This document shows, in pieces, positions 63,931 to 64,000 of a DNA stretch of 64,000 nucleotides; position 1 is the first letter of the stretch, and the number at the start of each line of letters is the position of its first letter. The DNA is from Hyalella azteca (Eukaryota > Arthropoda > Malacostraca > Amphipoda > Hyalellidae). The stretch lies in NCBI RefSeq assembly GCF_000764305.2, contig NW_025944084.1, positions 186,001 through 250,000 of the forward strand, read 5' to 3'. The notes below the pieces were generated by a model that worked only from the letters and a program-made list of their open reading frames with translations, was not told where the DNA came from and searched no databases. The position numbers were made by a program, and so were the translations under genes.

Positions 63931-64000
63931 AAATAAGTGAGGTACAATCCAGAGTCTCTTGAAAATTTGTGTATGATACTGGCGCACGTGTATGATACTG

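Larger units (their letters stand above)
62057..64000. other. Repeat-rich sequence upstream of the right-hand gene's visible exons
   Basis: No exon is recognised. It contains the inverted-repeat element at 62700-63590 and an inverted SINE near the right edge. Open frames in both strands at 62673-63020 fall inside the inverted repeat arm and are not genes. Confidence 0.5.

Overview
This is eukaryotic nuclear DNA, AT-rich, with short coding exons in long introns and abundant transposon debris. The recognisable proteins are conserved animal genes. Their sequences (a widerborst-like PP2A B56 start, mariner-type and CR1-like elements, tRNA-derived SINEs) point to an arthropod. A crustacean is my best guess from repeat load and intron size; this is inference, not proof.

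Layout. (1) 1-2067, minus strand: first coding exon of a PP2A B56 regulatory subunit gene that continues past the left edge. (2) 6371-11721, minus: a complete four-exon STEEP1 (CXorf56) homologue, whose splice phases all close. Its first intron carries a nested cluster of long-TIR and mariner-like elements. (3) 11722-17121: intergenic repeats, including a second copy of the cluster and a reverse-transcriptase fragment. (4) 17122-29804, minus: a gene of at least 16 coding exons for a coiled-coil, low-complexity protein of about 1250 residues, most like the centrosome/cilium protein CSPP1. The model shows a one-base frameshift and one phase break beside an N-marked tandem repeat, so both look like assembly faults. 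(5) 29815-42786: gene-free DNA with minisatellites, a retroelement tail and two copies of the 38-bp Nextera mate-pair junction flanking a 596-bp fragment duplicated from 39.5-40.1 kb; this is a clear assembly artefact. (6) 42787-47645, plus: a clean five-exon gene that I cannot name. (7) 47646-54931: SINE, hairpins, and an intact 243-codon ORF joining the PHD finger of a non-LTR retrotransposon ORF1 to the tail of its ORF2. (8) 54932-59383, plus: a complete five-exon PDCD10 (CCM3) homologue. (9) About 61200-62060, minus: probable 3' exons of an unrecognised gene. (10) 62.7-63.95 kb: a large inverted-repeat element and an inverted SINE.

The genes do not form a functional unit. They are ordinary housekeeping or signalling genes: PP2A targeting, STING trafficking, centrosome/cilium, and the CCM3/STRIPAK-GCKIII adaptor. 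I found no defence system, CRISPR array or operon-like structure. The less ordinary items are the ORF1-ORF2 retroelement fusion, a four-copy short repeat family with a 12-bp inverted GCGCATTTTCTC core around a variable CCGT/CTGT microsatellite, and the Tn5 adapter joints.
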